Translations under genes and position numbers: made by a program
NCBI GenBank assembly: GCA_002480525.1
Contig: DLCH01000075.1
Location: forward strand, 74,685-138,684
From: Gammaproteobacteria bacterium UBA7803
GTDB taxonomy: Bacteria; Pseudomonadota; Gammaproteobacteria; Pseudomonadales; Azotimanducaceae
Direction: 5' to 3'
Length of the DNA: 64,000 nucleotides
In this document: piece after piece, positions 18,825 to 27,179 of the stretch
How positions within the stretch are numbered: position 1 is the first letter of the stretch
Layout: each line of letters opens with the position of its first letter
Notes under the pieces: generated by a model
Told to the model about the DNA's origin: nothing
Seen by the model: only the letters and a program-made list of their open reading frames with translations
Database searches by the model: none

Positions 18825-20774
18825 CTACGGGGTGCGGTGCGCGACCGTCGGAGGCAGGGGACAGTCGAGGGTGGCGGCGATGCCCTGCAACAGCACGCTC
18901 TGGCGCTCAGAGGGCGCGCCGTCCGCCAGCGCCACGTTGGCGCAGGCTTTGAGCAGCATCGGCATCTGCAGGGGTTTGAGCAGCCGCAGGCGGCGGAGAG
19001 CCTGGTTGAGCCGGGAGAAGTTTGGGTCTTCCTCGCTGATCATCGGCGGCCGTTCCCGGTCCAGGCCCAGAGCCTCCCAGCCGGCGGCGAACGCGGCCTC
19101 GGCGCTGCGGCCGTCGGCGCTCTCCCGGGCCAGGGTGGAGAGGAGCTCGGCCGCCTCGTCCGCCAGGCGCGGCAGGCTGCCGCGACGGCCTTCGCCGTCC
19201 CGGGCTCCCTCGAAGTGGGGTCTCAGCTCCTTGACGAGGAGCCGGTGCAGCACCCACTCCAGCAGGTCGATGCGCCGGTCGATCTTGATCAGCGTGATCA
19301 GATTGTCGATGAACGTCTGGTACTGCTCCGGCGACAGGGTCTTCAGCGCCGGCACGCTCAGCTCGATCAGCGTCAGGCGCTGTTGCGGGGCGCATTGCTC
19401 GACGTCGGGCATCAGCAATTCGAGCGTCGTGCGGATGCCTTCGTCGGCGTTGCGGTCGAGATGCTCGAGCTGGCGTCGGCGCGAGGCGGGGTCTTGGTCC
19501 AGAACTAGGGCGTGTATCAGCGCTCGCGCTTCGAACGGATCACGGGCCGCGTCCCGCAGGGCCGCAGGCAGACCGTCGATGTGTGCCCGCGCCCGGGCGA
19601 GGCTCTCCTCGTCCGCCTGGGTCGCCAAGGCGAAGAACTCGCCCAGACTCGTCGGGATGTCGACGTCTGCGTCTGCGCCGCCGCTGGCCGCGAAGCTGGA
19701 CGCGGCAGCTTCCGGGGGAACGTCTTCCTCCACCGATAGCAGACCTGCGATCGCGGGATAGCGGCCGTCCCAACTCGGGTCGACGGCGCGGATACGCTGC
19801 TCGAGCGGCGGGTGGGTTGCCAGCAGGCTGTTCAGAAACACCCTGGCCGGCTGGCCGAAGAACATGTGGCTCGCTTCCGCAGCGGCGGCGCCCGACATGC
19901 TCGATCCGGCGCCCAGCCCGCCGATCTTCTTCAGCGCGCCGGCGATGCCGCCGGGATTGCGGGTGAACTGCACCGATGCCGCGTCGGCCAGGTACTCGCG
20001 CTGACGGCTCACGGCGGCCTTGATCATGTTGCCGAAGAAGATGCCCGTGTAGCCGATCACCAGCAGCCCGAGACCCAGGGCGAGGCCCGGCGCGCCGCCG
20101 CCACCGCGGCTGCGCCGGGTGCTGCCGCGGCCCATGCCGCGCAGCAGCGCCCGGCCGATCAGGCCGAGGAACAGGATGCCGTGAAGGATGGCGATGAGGC
20201 GCAGGTTCAGCCGGCTGTCGCCGTTGAGGATGTGGCTGAACTCGTGGGCGATGACCCCCTGCAGCTCGTCCCGGGACAGATGATCGAGGGTGCCCTGATT
20301 GACGCCGATCACGGCGTCGTCGGGCCCGAAGCCGGCAGCGAAGGCGTTGATGCTCGGCTCGTCGACCACGTACACCGGCGGCACCGGCGTGCCGGAGGCG
20401 ATGGCCATTTCCTCCACCACGTTGAGCAGCCGCCGCTCCCGGTAGTCGGTGGCGGACGGCGGGATCAACCGCCCTCCGAGGGATTCCGCCACGGTGCGGC
20501 CGCCGCCGCGGACGCGCAGGTACTTGTAGCCGCTGGCGAGCCCCACCACGACGACGACGCCGAGGCTGATCATCACCCAGGTGGACGCCGGCAGATCGCC
20601 GAGGGAGGCGCTGAAGTCGATGCCGCCGATGGCGCCGGGACGGGCCGTCCACAGGTAGACCGCGCCCACCAGCAGGTTGGTGAGCACCACGAGGCTCACC
20701 ACGGCGGCGCCGAACAGCGCCGCGAGCTGCCAGGTCTTGCGCCGGGCGTTGTCCTGAGCGCCGAAGAAATCCAC
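18825..20774 (-). CDS. M48 family metallopeptidase with long C-terminal extension
   Basis: This 649-residue membrane protease starts at GTG 20774. Two N-terminal membrane helices (about 14-40 and 65-85) precede the HtpX-like zinc-peptidase domain. The metal-binding HExxH is in GVIAHEFSHILNGD, with two further helices and the downstream YLADAASVQF acidic ligand. About 300 C-terminal residues lacking membrane helices follow. Plain HtpX is about 290 residues, so this is the longer LemA-associated form. The lemA-like gene is 9 bp upstream in the same operon. The substrate is unknown, and membrane-protein quality control is the usual inference. Confidence 0.88.
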   Translation of the reverse strand: MDFFGAQDNARRKTWQLAALFGAAVVSLVVLTNLLVGAVYLWTARPGAIGGIDFSASLGDLPASTWVMISLGVVVVVGLASGYKYLRVRGGGRTVAESLGGRLIPPSATDYRERRLLNVVEEMAIASGTPVPPVYVVDEPSINAFAAGFGPDDAVIGVNQGTLDHLSRDELQGVIAHEFSHILNGDSRLNLRLIAILHGILFLGLIGRALLRGMGRGSTRRSRGGGGAPGLALGLGLLVIGYTGIFFGNMIKAAVSRQREYLADAASVQFTRNPGGIAGALKKIGGLGAGSSMSGAAAAEASHMFFGQPARVFLNSLLATHPPLEQRIRAVDPSWDGRYPAIAGLLSVEEDVPPEAAASSFAASGGADADVDIPTSLGEFFALATQADEESLARARAHIDGLPAALRDAARDPFEARALIHALVLDQDPASRRRQLEHLDRNADEGIRTTLELLMPDVEQCAPQQRLTLIELSVPALKTLSPEQYQTFIDNLITLIKIDRRIDLLEWVLHRLLVKELRPHFEGARDGEGRRGSLPRLADEAAELLSTLARESADGRSAEAAFAAGWEALGLDRERPPMISEEDPNFSRLNQALRRLRLLKPLQMPMLLKACANVALADGAPSERQSVLLQGIAATLDCPLPPTVAHRTP

Positions 20775-20783
20775 GGCGGTCGG

Positions 20784-21377
20784 TTAGTTGAAGGACACCT
20801 TGGGCGCGGCCTGAATCTGCGCGCTGTCCTCGAACTCCAGCAGCTCGGCGTCCTCGCCGTGGCCGAACAGGCCGGCGACCGCCACCGGCGGAAACGACTG
20901 CTTGTAGATGTTGTAGGCGGTGACCTGGTCGTTGTACGCCTGGCGGGCGAAGGCGACCCGGTTCTCGGTGCTGGTCAGCTCCTCGGAGAGCTGCATCATG
21001 TTCTGGTTGGCCTTCAGATCTGGATAGGCCTCCATCACCACGTTCAGCCGGCCCAGCGCCTGGCCGAGGGCGCCTTCCGCGCTCGAGAGCTGCTTGATGG
21101 CGTCGGCGTTGCCCGGGTCCCGGGCGGCGGCTTGCAGGCCGGCCAGGGCCTGATTGCGCGCCGCGATCACGGCCTCCAGGGTCTCCCGCTCGTGGCTCAT
21201 GTAGCCCTTGGCGGTCTCCACCAGATTGGGAATGAGGTCGTAGCGGCGCTTGAGCTGCACCTCGATCTGCGCGAAGGCGTTCTCGAAGCGGTTCTTCAGC
21301 GACACCAGCTTGTTGTAGATCGCGATGAGGTAGATCACCGCGACGGCGACGACGACGAGAATGACGATGGTTTCCAT
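20784..21377 (-). CDS. LemA family protein
   Basis: The 197-residue protein has an N-terminal membrane helix (METIVILVVVAVAVIYLIAIYN). A helical domain with the LemA signature follows (KNRFENAFAQIEVQLKRRYDLIPNLVETAKGY, then ERETLEAVIAARNQAL and PDLKANQNMMQLSEELTSTENRVAFARQAYND). The start was set at 21377, because the upstream continuation (MAHPVASRPGGRSY...) is translated from a REP repeat. It forms an operon with the M48 peptidase, a common pairing, though the molecular role is not settled. Confidence 0.92.
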   Translation of the reverse strand: METIVILVVVAVAVIYLIAIYNKLVSLKNRFENAFAQIEVQLKRRYDLIPNLVETAKGYMSHERETLEAVIAARNQALAGLQAAARDPGNADAIKQLSSAEGALGQALGRLNVVMEAYPDLKANQNMMQLSEELTSTENRVAFARQAYNDQVTAYNIYKQSFPPVAVAGLFGHGEDAELLEFEDSAQIQAAPKVSFN

Positions 21378-21413
21378 GAGCCTCCCTGCTCCCCGGACCC
21401 GGGTTTCTGGCCT

Positions 21414-21497
21414 GTAGGAGCGGCCTCCCGGCCGCGATGCCACAGGATGCGCCATGGGAGCAGGCGCCCGGGATCGCGGCCGGGAGGCCGCTCCTAC
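21414..21497. repeat. REP-like pair, family A
   Basis: One forward unit (21414-21438) and one reversed unit (21473-21497) are separated by a 34-bp spacer, upstream of the lemA-like gene and downstream of the acyl-CoA dehydrogenase. The arms and the GTAGGAGC...GCGAT frame match the 17104 cluster exactly. The pair could fold as a 25-bp stem. Confidence 0.9.
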
Positions 21498-21536
21498 AGT
21501 GTCAGTCTAGGCCATTTCTCCCCGCAATCGTGGACG

Positions 21537-22730
21537 TCAGTCCGGAAGCCCGAGGACCCGCTTGGCGATCACGTTGAGCTGCACCTCGCTGGTGCCGCCC
21601 TCGATGGAGTTGCCCTTGGAGCGCAGCCACTGGCGGGTGGTGCCGATCTCGCGGTCGCTGAAGCCCTGACCTTCCCAGCCCAGGGCCTGGGTGCCCATCA
21701 GCTCCAGCAGCAGCTCGAACTTGCGCTTGTTCTGCTCCGAGCCGTAGTACTTGAACATGCTCGCCAGGTTGCCGTCGCTCTGGCCCGCCTTGGCCTCGTC
21801 CGCGGCCCGGGCCAGGGTGAGCTGGAAGGCGCGGTCGTTCTGCCGGTGGCTGGTGACCTTCGAGCGCAGGGCGGGATCGGCGATGCGGCCGTCGGCCTCG
21901 CCCAGGTACTCCTTGGCGTAATCCTCGATGGACCGGCCGGAGCCGCCCAGGGCGGACATGCCGCCGATGCCGGAGATCATCTGCCGCTCGTGCTGGAGCA
22001 GCCGCTTGGCGATGGTCCAGCCCTTGTTGAGCTCGCCCACCAGGTTGCCCTTGGGCACCTTCACGTTGTCGAAGAAGGTCTGGCAGAACGGCGACGCGCC
22101 GCTGATGAGCTGGATCGGAGAGACGCTCACGCCCTCGGAGGCCATGTCGAACAGCAGGAAGCTGATGCCTTCGTGCTTGGGCGCCTGGGTGTCCGTACGG
22201 ACCAGGCAGAAGATCCAGTCGGCCTGGTCGGCGTAGGAGGTCCAGATCTTGGAGCCGTTGACCAGGTAGTGGTCGCCCTGGTCGTCGGCGCGGGTCTTCA
22301 GGCTCGCCAGGTCCGAGCCGGAGCCGGGCTCCGAATAGCCCTGGCACCAGCGGATCTCGCCGCGCACGATCTTCGGCAGGTGCTCCTTCTTCTGCTCTTC
22401 GCTGGCGAACTCGAGCAGCGCCGGGCCGAGCATCCAGATGCCGAAGCTCGACAGCGGCTGGCGGGCGTTGATCCGCCGCAGCTCCTGCTGCAGCACCCGG
22501 TCCTCCTCGTAGGAGAGGCCGCCGCCGCCGTATTCCTTGGGCCAGGTCGGGCAGGTCCAGCCGCGTTCGGCCATGCGCTCCAGCCAGACCTTGGATTCAG
22601 GGTTGACGAATTTCTCCCGGCGCCCGCCCCAGACGGTCTCGGACTCGGGCATGGGGGTGCGCATCGAAGGCGGGCAGTTGTCTTCGAGCCAGCTTCGCAC
22701 CTCGGCGCGGAATGCTTCCAGATCGGCCAC
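21537..22730 (-). CDS. Acyl-CoA dehydrogenase
   Basis: This is a 397-residue acyl-CoA dehydrogenase. The start was set at GTG 22728-22730, because AGGAG lies six bases upstream and the family similarity begins there (VADLEAFRAEVRSWLEDNCP). Visible elements are WPKEYGGGGLSYEEDRVLQQEL, the FAD-loop segment CQGYSEPGSGSDLASLKT, NGSKIWTSYADQADW, and the C-terminal SIEGGTSEVQLNVIAKRVLGL, whose Glu is the likely catalytic base. It is divergent from a flavin reductase gene. Confidence 0.92.
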   Translation of the reverse strand: MADLEAFRAEVRSWLEDNCPPSMRTPMPESETVWGGRREKFVNPESKVWLERMAERGWTCPTWPKEYGGGGLSYEEDRVLQQELRRINARQPLSSFGIWMLGPALLEFASEEQKKEHLPKIVRGEIRWCQGYSEPGSGSDLASLKTRADDQGDHYLVNGSKIWTSYADQADWIFCLVRTDTQAPKHEGISFLLFDMASEGVSVSPIQLISGASPFCQTFFDNVKVPKGNLVGELNKGWTIAKRLLQHERQMISGIGGMSALGGSGRSIEDYAKEYLGEADGRIADPALRSKVTSHRQNDRAFQLTLARAADEAKAGQSDGNLASMFKYYGSEQNKRKFELLLELMGTQALGWEGQGFSDREIGTTRQWLRSKGNSIEGGTSEVQLNVIAKRVLGLPD

Positions 22731-22844
22731 GTCGTACTCCTGAAGCTCTGAGGAAACGCCGGATTGTAGCGAAAGCGGGCGAGCGTGGTCATGCCCGCGG
22801 GGCGGGGCTATAGTGGCTGGCTGGTATCCGATCGGAGGGGAGTC

Positions 22845-23348
22845 ATGGCAGTGTCCGACGGCGAGTTCGACCCGCGCGCGTTCCGCAACACCCTGGGCCA
22901 GTTCTGCACCGGCGTGGTGATCGCCACGGGCTGCGTCGACGGCGAGCCCGCCGGGTTCGCGGCCCAGTCCTTCTCCGCGGTGTCGCTGGACCCGCCGCTG
23001 GTGCTGCTGTGCCCGGCGAAGACCAGCACGAGCTGGCCCAAGCTGCGCGACTCCGGCAGCTTCTGCATCAACATCCTGTCGGCCGGGCAGAAGGCCGTGT
23101 GCGACGTGTTCGCCCAGTCCGGCATCGACAAATTCGCCGCGCTGTCCTGGCAGGCCGGCGCCACCGGGTCGCCGGTGCTCGACGGCATGCTCGCCTACGT
23201 CGACTGCGACCTGGAGGCTGAGCACGACGCCGGCGACCACACCGTGGTGCTCGGCCGCGTGCGCGACATGAAGATTCTCGACCCCGCAGGCTCGCCGCTG
23301 CTGTTCTTCCGCGGCGCCTACGGGCGATTCAACGGGCTGGAGGGGTGA
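22845..23348 (+). CDS. Flavin reductase-like domain protein
   Basis: This 167-residue FMN-binding protein of the flavin-reductase (HpaC-like) family contains FRNTLGQFCTGVVIATG, AGFAAQSFSAVSLDPPLVLLC and FCINILSAGQ. ATG 22845 is preceded by GGAGGGG six bases upstream. Such proteins supply reduced flavin to a two-component monooxygenase or act as oxidoreductases. The next gene encodes a flavin-dependent oxidoreductase and starts within a few bases of this stop, so the pair is probably an operon. Confidence 0.87.
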   Translation: MAVSDGEFDPRAFRNTLGQFCTGVVIATGCVDGEPAGFAAQSFSAVSLDPPLVLLCPAKTSTSWPKLRDSGSFCINILSAGQKAVCDVFAQSGIDKFAALSWQAGATGSPVLDGMLAYVDCDLEAEHDAGDHTVVLGRVRDMKILDPAGSPLLFFRGAYGRFNGLEG

Positions 23349-23350
23349 CC

Positions 23351-24454
23351 ATGAACCTGAAGACGCGGGTCTGCGAAATTCTCGAGATCGACTATCCCAT
23401 CGTGCTGGCGGGCATGGGCGGCGCCAGCACGCCGGAGCTGGCCGCGGCGGTGTCCAACGCCGGCGGCCTCGGCGTGCTGGGCGCGGCCGCCTGCGGGCCG
23501 AAGCAGCTCCGCGAGTGGATCCGCCGCACCCGCGAGCTCACCGACAAGCCGTTCGGCGTCGACACGCTGCTGCCGGCCTCGGTGCGCCGCGCCGCCGAGC
23601 GGGCCGGCGACGGCCCGAGCCCGGCGGACCAGGTGCCGGACATGCAGGCCTTCGCGAAGGCGTTCATGGAGCGCGAGGGCCTGCCGCCGGTGGACCCGGC
23701 GGCGCTGCGGGGCCAGCGCGACCCGGACGAGCCCGGCGTGTTCACCAAGGAGTTCTTCGAGGCCCAGATGCAGGTCATCATCGAGGAGCGGGTGCCGGTG
23801 TACGCCTCGGGGCTCGGCAACCCCGGGCCTTGGATGAACGACCTGCGCGCCGGCGGCACCAAGGTGATGGCCGTGGTCGGCGCGGTGCGCCACGCCATTC
23901 AGGTGAAGTCCTCGGGCCTCGACATCATCGTCGCCCAGGGCCACGACGGCGGCGGGCACAACTCGCCGGTGGGCACCATGGCGCTGATTCCCCAGGTGGT
24001 GGACGCCGTGGGGGACACCCCGGTGCTCGGCGCCGGCGGCATCGTCGACGGCCGGGGCGTGGCCGCCGCGCTGATGCTCGGCGCCGAGGGCGCCTGGATC
24101 GGCTCCGCCTTCCTCGCCTCGGAGGAGGCCGGCATCCTCGATTTCCAGAAGCAGGCCATCGTCGACGCCACCGAGGAAGGCACCACCATCTCCCGGGCCG
24201 TGACCGGCAAGCCCGCGCGGATCATCCGCAGCCGCTGGACCGACTACTGGGTGGCCGAGCACCGCGAGCCGCTGCCGATGCCGTTCCAGGGCATGGTCGC
24301 CGGCCCGGTCATGGCCGCCGCCAACCGGGACGGCCGCGGCGACGTCAATCCCGGCTTCGCCGGCCAGGGCATCGGCATGATCAAGGCCGTGCGCCCGGCG
24401 AAGGCGATCTTCGAGGACATCGTCAGCGGCGCCGAGCACGCGCTGGCGCGCTGA
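23351..24454 (+). CDS. Nitronate monooxygenase-type NAD(P)H:flavin oxidoreductase
   Basis: This 367-residue TIM-barrel flavoprotein (2-nitropropane dioxygenase family) shows YPIVLAGMGGASTPELAAAVSNAGGLGVLG, VAQGHDGGGHNSPVGTMALIPQVVDAV, the phosphate-binding VLGAGGIVDGRGVAAALMLGAEGAWIGSAFLAS and the terminal PGFAGQGIGMI. ATG 23351 follows the flavin reductase stop by 2 bp. GTG 23345 overlaps that stop (GTGA) and is an alternative start. The natural substrate of this branch is uncertain. Confidence 0.9.
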   Translation: MNLKTRVCEILEIDYPIVLAGMGGASTPELAAAVSNAGGLGVLGAAACGPKQLREWIRRTRELTDKPFGVDTLLPASVRRAAERAGDGPSPADQVPDMQAFAKAFMEREGLPPVDPAALRGQRDPDEPGVFTKEFFEAQMQVIIEERVPVYASGLGNPGPWMNDLRAGGTKVMAVVGAVRHAIQVKSSGLDIIVAQGHDGGGHNSPVGTMALIPQVVDAVGDTPVLGAGGIVDGRGVAAALMLGAEGAWIGSAFLASEEAGILDFQKQAIVDATEEGTTISRAVTGKPARIIRSRWTDYWVAEHREPLPMPFQGMVAGPVMAAANRDGRGDVNPGFAGQGIGMIKAVRPAKAIFEDIVSGAEHALAR

Positions 24455-24466
24455 CCCACCTCCCCC

Positions 24467-24531
24467 GTAGGAGCGGCCTCGCGGCCGCGATCCGGCAAGC
24501 GAAGCCATCGCGGCCGGGAGGCCGCTCCTAC
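24467..24531. repeat. REP-like pair, family A
   Basis: A forward unit (24467-24491, one arm base changed to give CTCGCGG) faces a reversed unit (24507-24531) across a 15-bp loop. It lies between the convergent flavin oxidoreductase and SDR genes and may serve as a bidirectional transcript end. Confidence 0.88.
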
Positions 24532-24545
24532 GGGGCGGATCGGGC

Positions 24546-25226
24546 TCAGCTCAGCCCGGACACGGGCAGGGCGGCGCCGTGGATGGGGTCGGCGTCGCTC
24601 GACGCGAGAAAGCCGATCACCTTCGCCAGCGCCTCCGGCTTCACCCACTTGTCGAAGTCGGCGTCCGGCATGGCTTCCCGGTTCGGCGGCGTGTCGATGA
24701 TGGTGGGCAGCACGCAGTTGACGTTGATGCCCTGCTCGCGCAGCTCCGCCGCCATGGCCTCGGTGAGGCGGATGACCGCGCCCTTCGACACGCTGTAGGC
24801 GCCGAGCTGGGCGACGCCGTGGTTGCCCGGCGGGGCGCCGACGTTGACGATCCGGCCGCTGCGGCGCTCCAGCATGCCGGGCACTACCGCCCGGGCCATG
24901 TTCAGCACCGTGTGGGCGTTCAGGTCCATCATGTGCCGCCAGGTGTCCGCCGAGGTCTCGTGGACCGCCTCGCCCATGGCGAAGCCGCCGGCGATGTTGG
25001 CCAGCACGTCGATGGGGCCGACGTCGGTGGCGATGGCGGCTACCGCCTCGCGGCACGCGTCCGCGTCGGTCAGGTCGCACTGGCGGGCGTAGTGGGGGCC
25101 GTCGATGGCGGCCACGTCGAGCAGCGCCAGGGTAGCGCCCGCGTTGGCGAAGTACTCGGTGGCGGCGCGGCCCAGGGTGCCGGCCGCGCCGGTGACGACG
25201 ACGATTTTTCCGCTGTGATCGCTCAT
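24546..25226 (-). CDS. SDR family oxidoreductase, catalytic Ser replaced
   Basis: The 226-residue Rossmann-fold protein has the cofactor loop VVTGAAGTLGRAATEYF, the NIAGG motif (VLANIAGGF) and the YxxxK pair in LGAYSVSKGAVIRLTEAMA. The usual catalytic serine, 13 residues before the tyrosine, is alanine here (VNVGAPPGNHGVAQLGAY). The start overlaps the stop of the upstream LLM gene as ATGA, so the two are translationally coupled. A reduced or different activity is possible. The substrate is unknown. Confidence 0.85.
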   Translation of the reverse strand: MSDHSGKIVVVTGAAGTLGRAATEYFANAGATLALLDVAAIDGPHYARQCDLTDADACREAVAAIATDVGPIDVLANIAGGFAMGEAVHETSADTWRHMMDLNAHTVLNMARAVVPGMLERRSGRIVNVGAPPGNHGVAQLGAYSVSKGAVIRLTEAMAAELREQGINVNCVLPTIIDTPPNREAMPDADFDKWVKPEALAKVIGFLASSDADPIHGAALPVSGLS

Positions 25227-26095
25227 GGCGCCAGCGCCTCCAGGGCCTCCCAGTGCAGATCACCGAACTGGCCGTTGGGGTTCACCGGCTGGATGCAGAC
25301 GTGGGTGGCGCCCGCATCGAAGTGCTCCTGGATGCGCGCCTGGATCTTCTTCACGTCGCCCCAGGCGAAGGTGGCGTCGATGAACCTGTCCGAGCCGCCG
25401 TTCTCGAAGTCCGACTCCTCGAGGCCCATGCGCAGCCAGTTGTTGCGGTAGTTGGGCAGCCCCAGATAGATCTGCGCCACCGGCCGCGCCAGCTCCCTGG
25501 CCTTGTCGGGGTCGGTTTCCAGAACGACTTTCTGCTCCACGCACAGCCACTTGTCCGGGCCGAGAATCTTGCGCGCCATGGCGGTGTGCTCGGGGGAGGT
25601 GAAGTAGGGATGGGCGCCGTCGCACTTCTCGGCGGCCAGCTCGAGCATCTTCGGCCCCAGGGCGGCGATCACCCGCGGCGGCTGGGCCGGCGGCCTGGCG
25701 CCGTTGTAGGGGGCGCTGTCCATGCCCTCCAGATACTTGCGCATGGTGGCTACGGGGGGGCCGTAGTCGAGGCCGCGGACGCCCTCCACCAGCGGCTTGT
25801 GGGACACGCCCATGCCCAGCAGGAAGCGGTCGCCGGACTGCTCAGCCAGGGTCATCTGGCCGGCCAGGGCCACGCCGGGCTCCCGGTGGTAGATGTTGGC
25901 GATGCCGGTGGCGACGTTCAGTTTTTCCGTGTTGGCCAGCAGCCAGGAGGCGTGGACCAGCGGGTGCCGGCCCACGGTCTCCGGGATCCACAGCGTGCCG
26001 TAGCCGAGGTCTTCGATACGTTTGGCGGCCCTGGCGGCCTCGCCGGCGGGGAGGCCGTCGAGGAAGTACCAGACGCCGAGTTTGCCGAGTTCCAT
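25223..26095 (-). CDS. LLM-class (luciferase-like) oxidoreductase
   Basis: The 290-residue (beta/alpha)8 protein is of the luciferase-like monooxygenase superfamily, in the branch often annotated as TIGR03620-type F420-dependent LLM enzymes. Characteristic stretches are LGVWYFLDGLPAGEAARAAKRIEDLGYGTLWIPE, VATGIANIYHREPGVALAGQMTLAEQSGDRFLLGMG and ALGPKMLELAAEKCDGAHPYF. It is the first gene of a two-gene operon with the SDR protein. Whether it uses F420 or FMN in this organism is not visible. Confidence 0.87.
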   Translation of the reverse strand: MELGKLGVWYFLDGLPAGEAARAAKRIEDLGYGTLWIPETVGRHPLVHASWLLANTEKLNVATGIANIYHREPGVALAGQMTLAEQSGDRFLLGMGVSHKPLVEGVRGLDYGPPVATMRKYLEGMDSAPYNGARPPAQPPRVIAALGPKMLELAAEKCDGAHPYFTSPEHTAMARKILGPDKWLCVEQKVVLETDPDKARELARPVAQIYLGLPNYRNNWLRMGLEESDFENGGSDRFIDATFAWGDVKKIQARIQEHFDAGATHVCIQPVNPNGQFGDLHWEALEALAP

Positions 26096-26144
26096 GGTGA
26101 GTCTCCCGTGCAGGTTGGAATGCTTGGGCCTGCTGAGTTGGCCC

Positions 26145-26224
26145 GTAGGAGCGGCCTCCCGGCCGCGATCGGCGGCCGGGCTGTTTCGGCGGTCTCCGGA
26201 TCGCGGCCGGGAGGCCGCTCCTAC
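26145..26224. repeat. REP-like pair, family A
   Basis: A forward unit (26145-26169) and a reversed unit (26200-26224) are separated by 30 bp, between the LLM gene start and the end of the enoyl-CoA hydratase-like gene. Arms and flanks are identical to the other family A copies. Confidence 0.9.
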
Positions 26225-26231
26225 AGTGTTG

Positions 26232-26264
26232 TGGTCAGGTCTTGGTCAGGTCTTGGTCAGGTCA
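26232..26264 (-). repeat. Tandem 11-bp repeat containing a stop codon
   Basis: TGGTCAGGTCT occurs at 26232-26242 and 26243-26253, and as a near-complete third copy from 26254. The third copy supplies the TGA stop of the hydratase-like gene (26262-26264 on the minus strand). Confidence 0.85.
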
Positions 26265-27062
26265 TTTAGCCTTGAAGTTGCCCGGGCGGCGTTCGGCGAC
26301 CGACCGGATGCCTTCCTGGGCGTCCTCGGTGGCGCGCAGCCACTGCTGCTCCGACAGCTCGTGCTCGGTGGCGGTGGCGACTTCCTTGGCGAGGTCGGCG
26401 CGCAGCGTCGCGCGCACGGACTTCACCGCCAGCGGCGCGTTCTCGGCGATCTCCCGGGCCAGGGCCGTGGCTTCGTCGCGCAGGCTCGCCTGGTCCGTCA
26501 GCACGTCGACCAGACCCATCCGGTGCGCTTCCTCGCCGCCGATTCGCCGGCCCGTCAGCAGCATCATCGCCGCGGCCTGCTGGCCGATGATGCGCGGCAG
26601 CGTGACCGAGATGCCGAAGCCCTGGTGGATACCGAGCTTGACGAAATTGGCCGCGAAGCGGGCCTCCGGGCAGGCGACCCGGAAATCGGGCACCAGGGCG
26701 AGGCCCAGGCCGCCGCCGATGGCGGCGCCCTGAATGGCGCCGACCACCGGCTTGGTGTTGGCGAACAGCCGGGCGGCGTTGCGATACAGAATCCCGGTAG
26801 TGTTGCGGAAGCCTTCCTCGGTAAAATCGGCGCTTCCGGATTCGTCGTCCTTGCCGCTGCCGAAATTCGCGCCGGCACAGAAATGCTTGCCCTGGGAGCA
26901 CAGCACGATGGCGCGGCAGTCGTCGTCTTCGTCGGCCTCCTGGAAGGCGTCGGCGATCTGGCCGATCAGGGAGTGGTCGAAGAAGTTCTGTGGCGGGCGC
27001 TGAATCTCCACGGTCATGACGTGGCCGTCGAGCGTCACCGCGATGTCTGTATAGTCGGTCAT
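26262..27062 (-). CDS. Enoyl-CoA hydratase/isomerase family protein, both catalytic Glu absent
   Basis: The 266-residue crotonase-fold protein starts at ATG 27062 behind AAAGGAC. It keeps the oxyanion-hole regions (GKHFCAGANFG, PVVGAIQGAAIGGGLGLAL). However, the first catalytic glutamate (normally GGGxELA) is Gly in GGGLGLALVPDFRV, and the second (normally PExxLGxxPG) is missing in NFVKLGIHQGFG. It may therefore act as an isomerase-, hydrolase- or lyase-type crotonase rather than a hydratase. The open frame continues far upstream, but similarity begins at MTDYTDIAVTLDG. Confidence 0.87.
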   Translation of the reverse strand: MTDYTDIAVTLDGHVMTVEIQRPPQNFFDHSLIGQIADAFQEADEDDDCRAIVLCSQGKHFCAGANFGSGKDDESGSADFTEEGFRNTTGILYRNAARLFANTKPVVGAIQGAAIGGGLGLALVPDFRVACPEARFAANFVKLGIHQGFGISVTLPRIIGQQAAAMMLLTGRRIGGEEAHRMGLVDVLTDQASLRDEATALAREIAENAPLAVKSVRATLRADLAKEVATATEHELSEQQWLRATEDAQEGIRSVAERRPGNFKAK

Positions 27063-27179
27063 GGTCCTTTCCCAGTCGTCGTCGCGTTGTGCTCCGGTCA
27101 CCGAACCGGGAACAGGCGCGTCCTCGAGTGAGCGAGGGATGGTAGCAGGGCGTTCTGGCGCGGTGTAGCCGGCGGCCGG

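Noticed and set aside
19812..22751. 979-codon plus-strand frame antisense to the M48, LemA and acyl-CoA dehydrogenase genes
   Set aside because: It covers three well-supported genes and two REP units on the other strand, with His/Gln/Ala-rich shadow composition.
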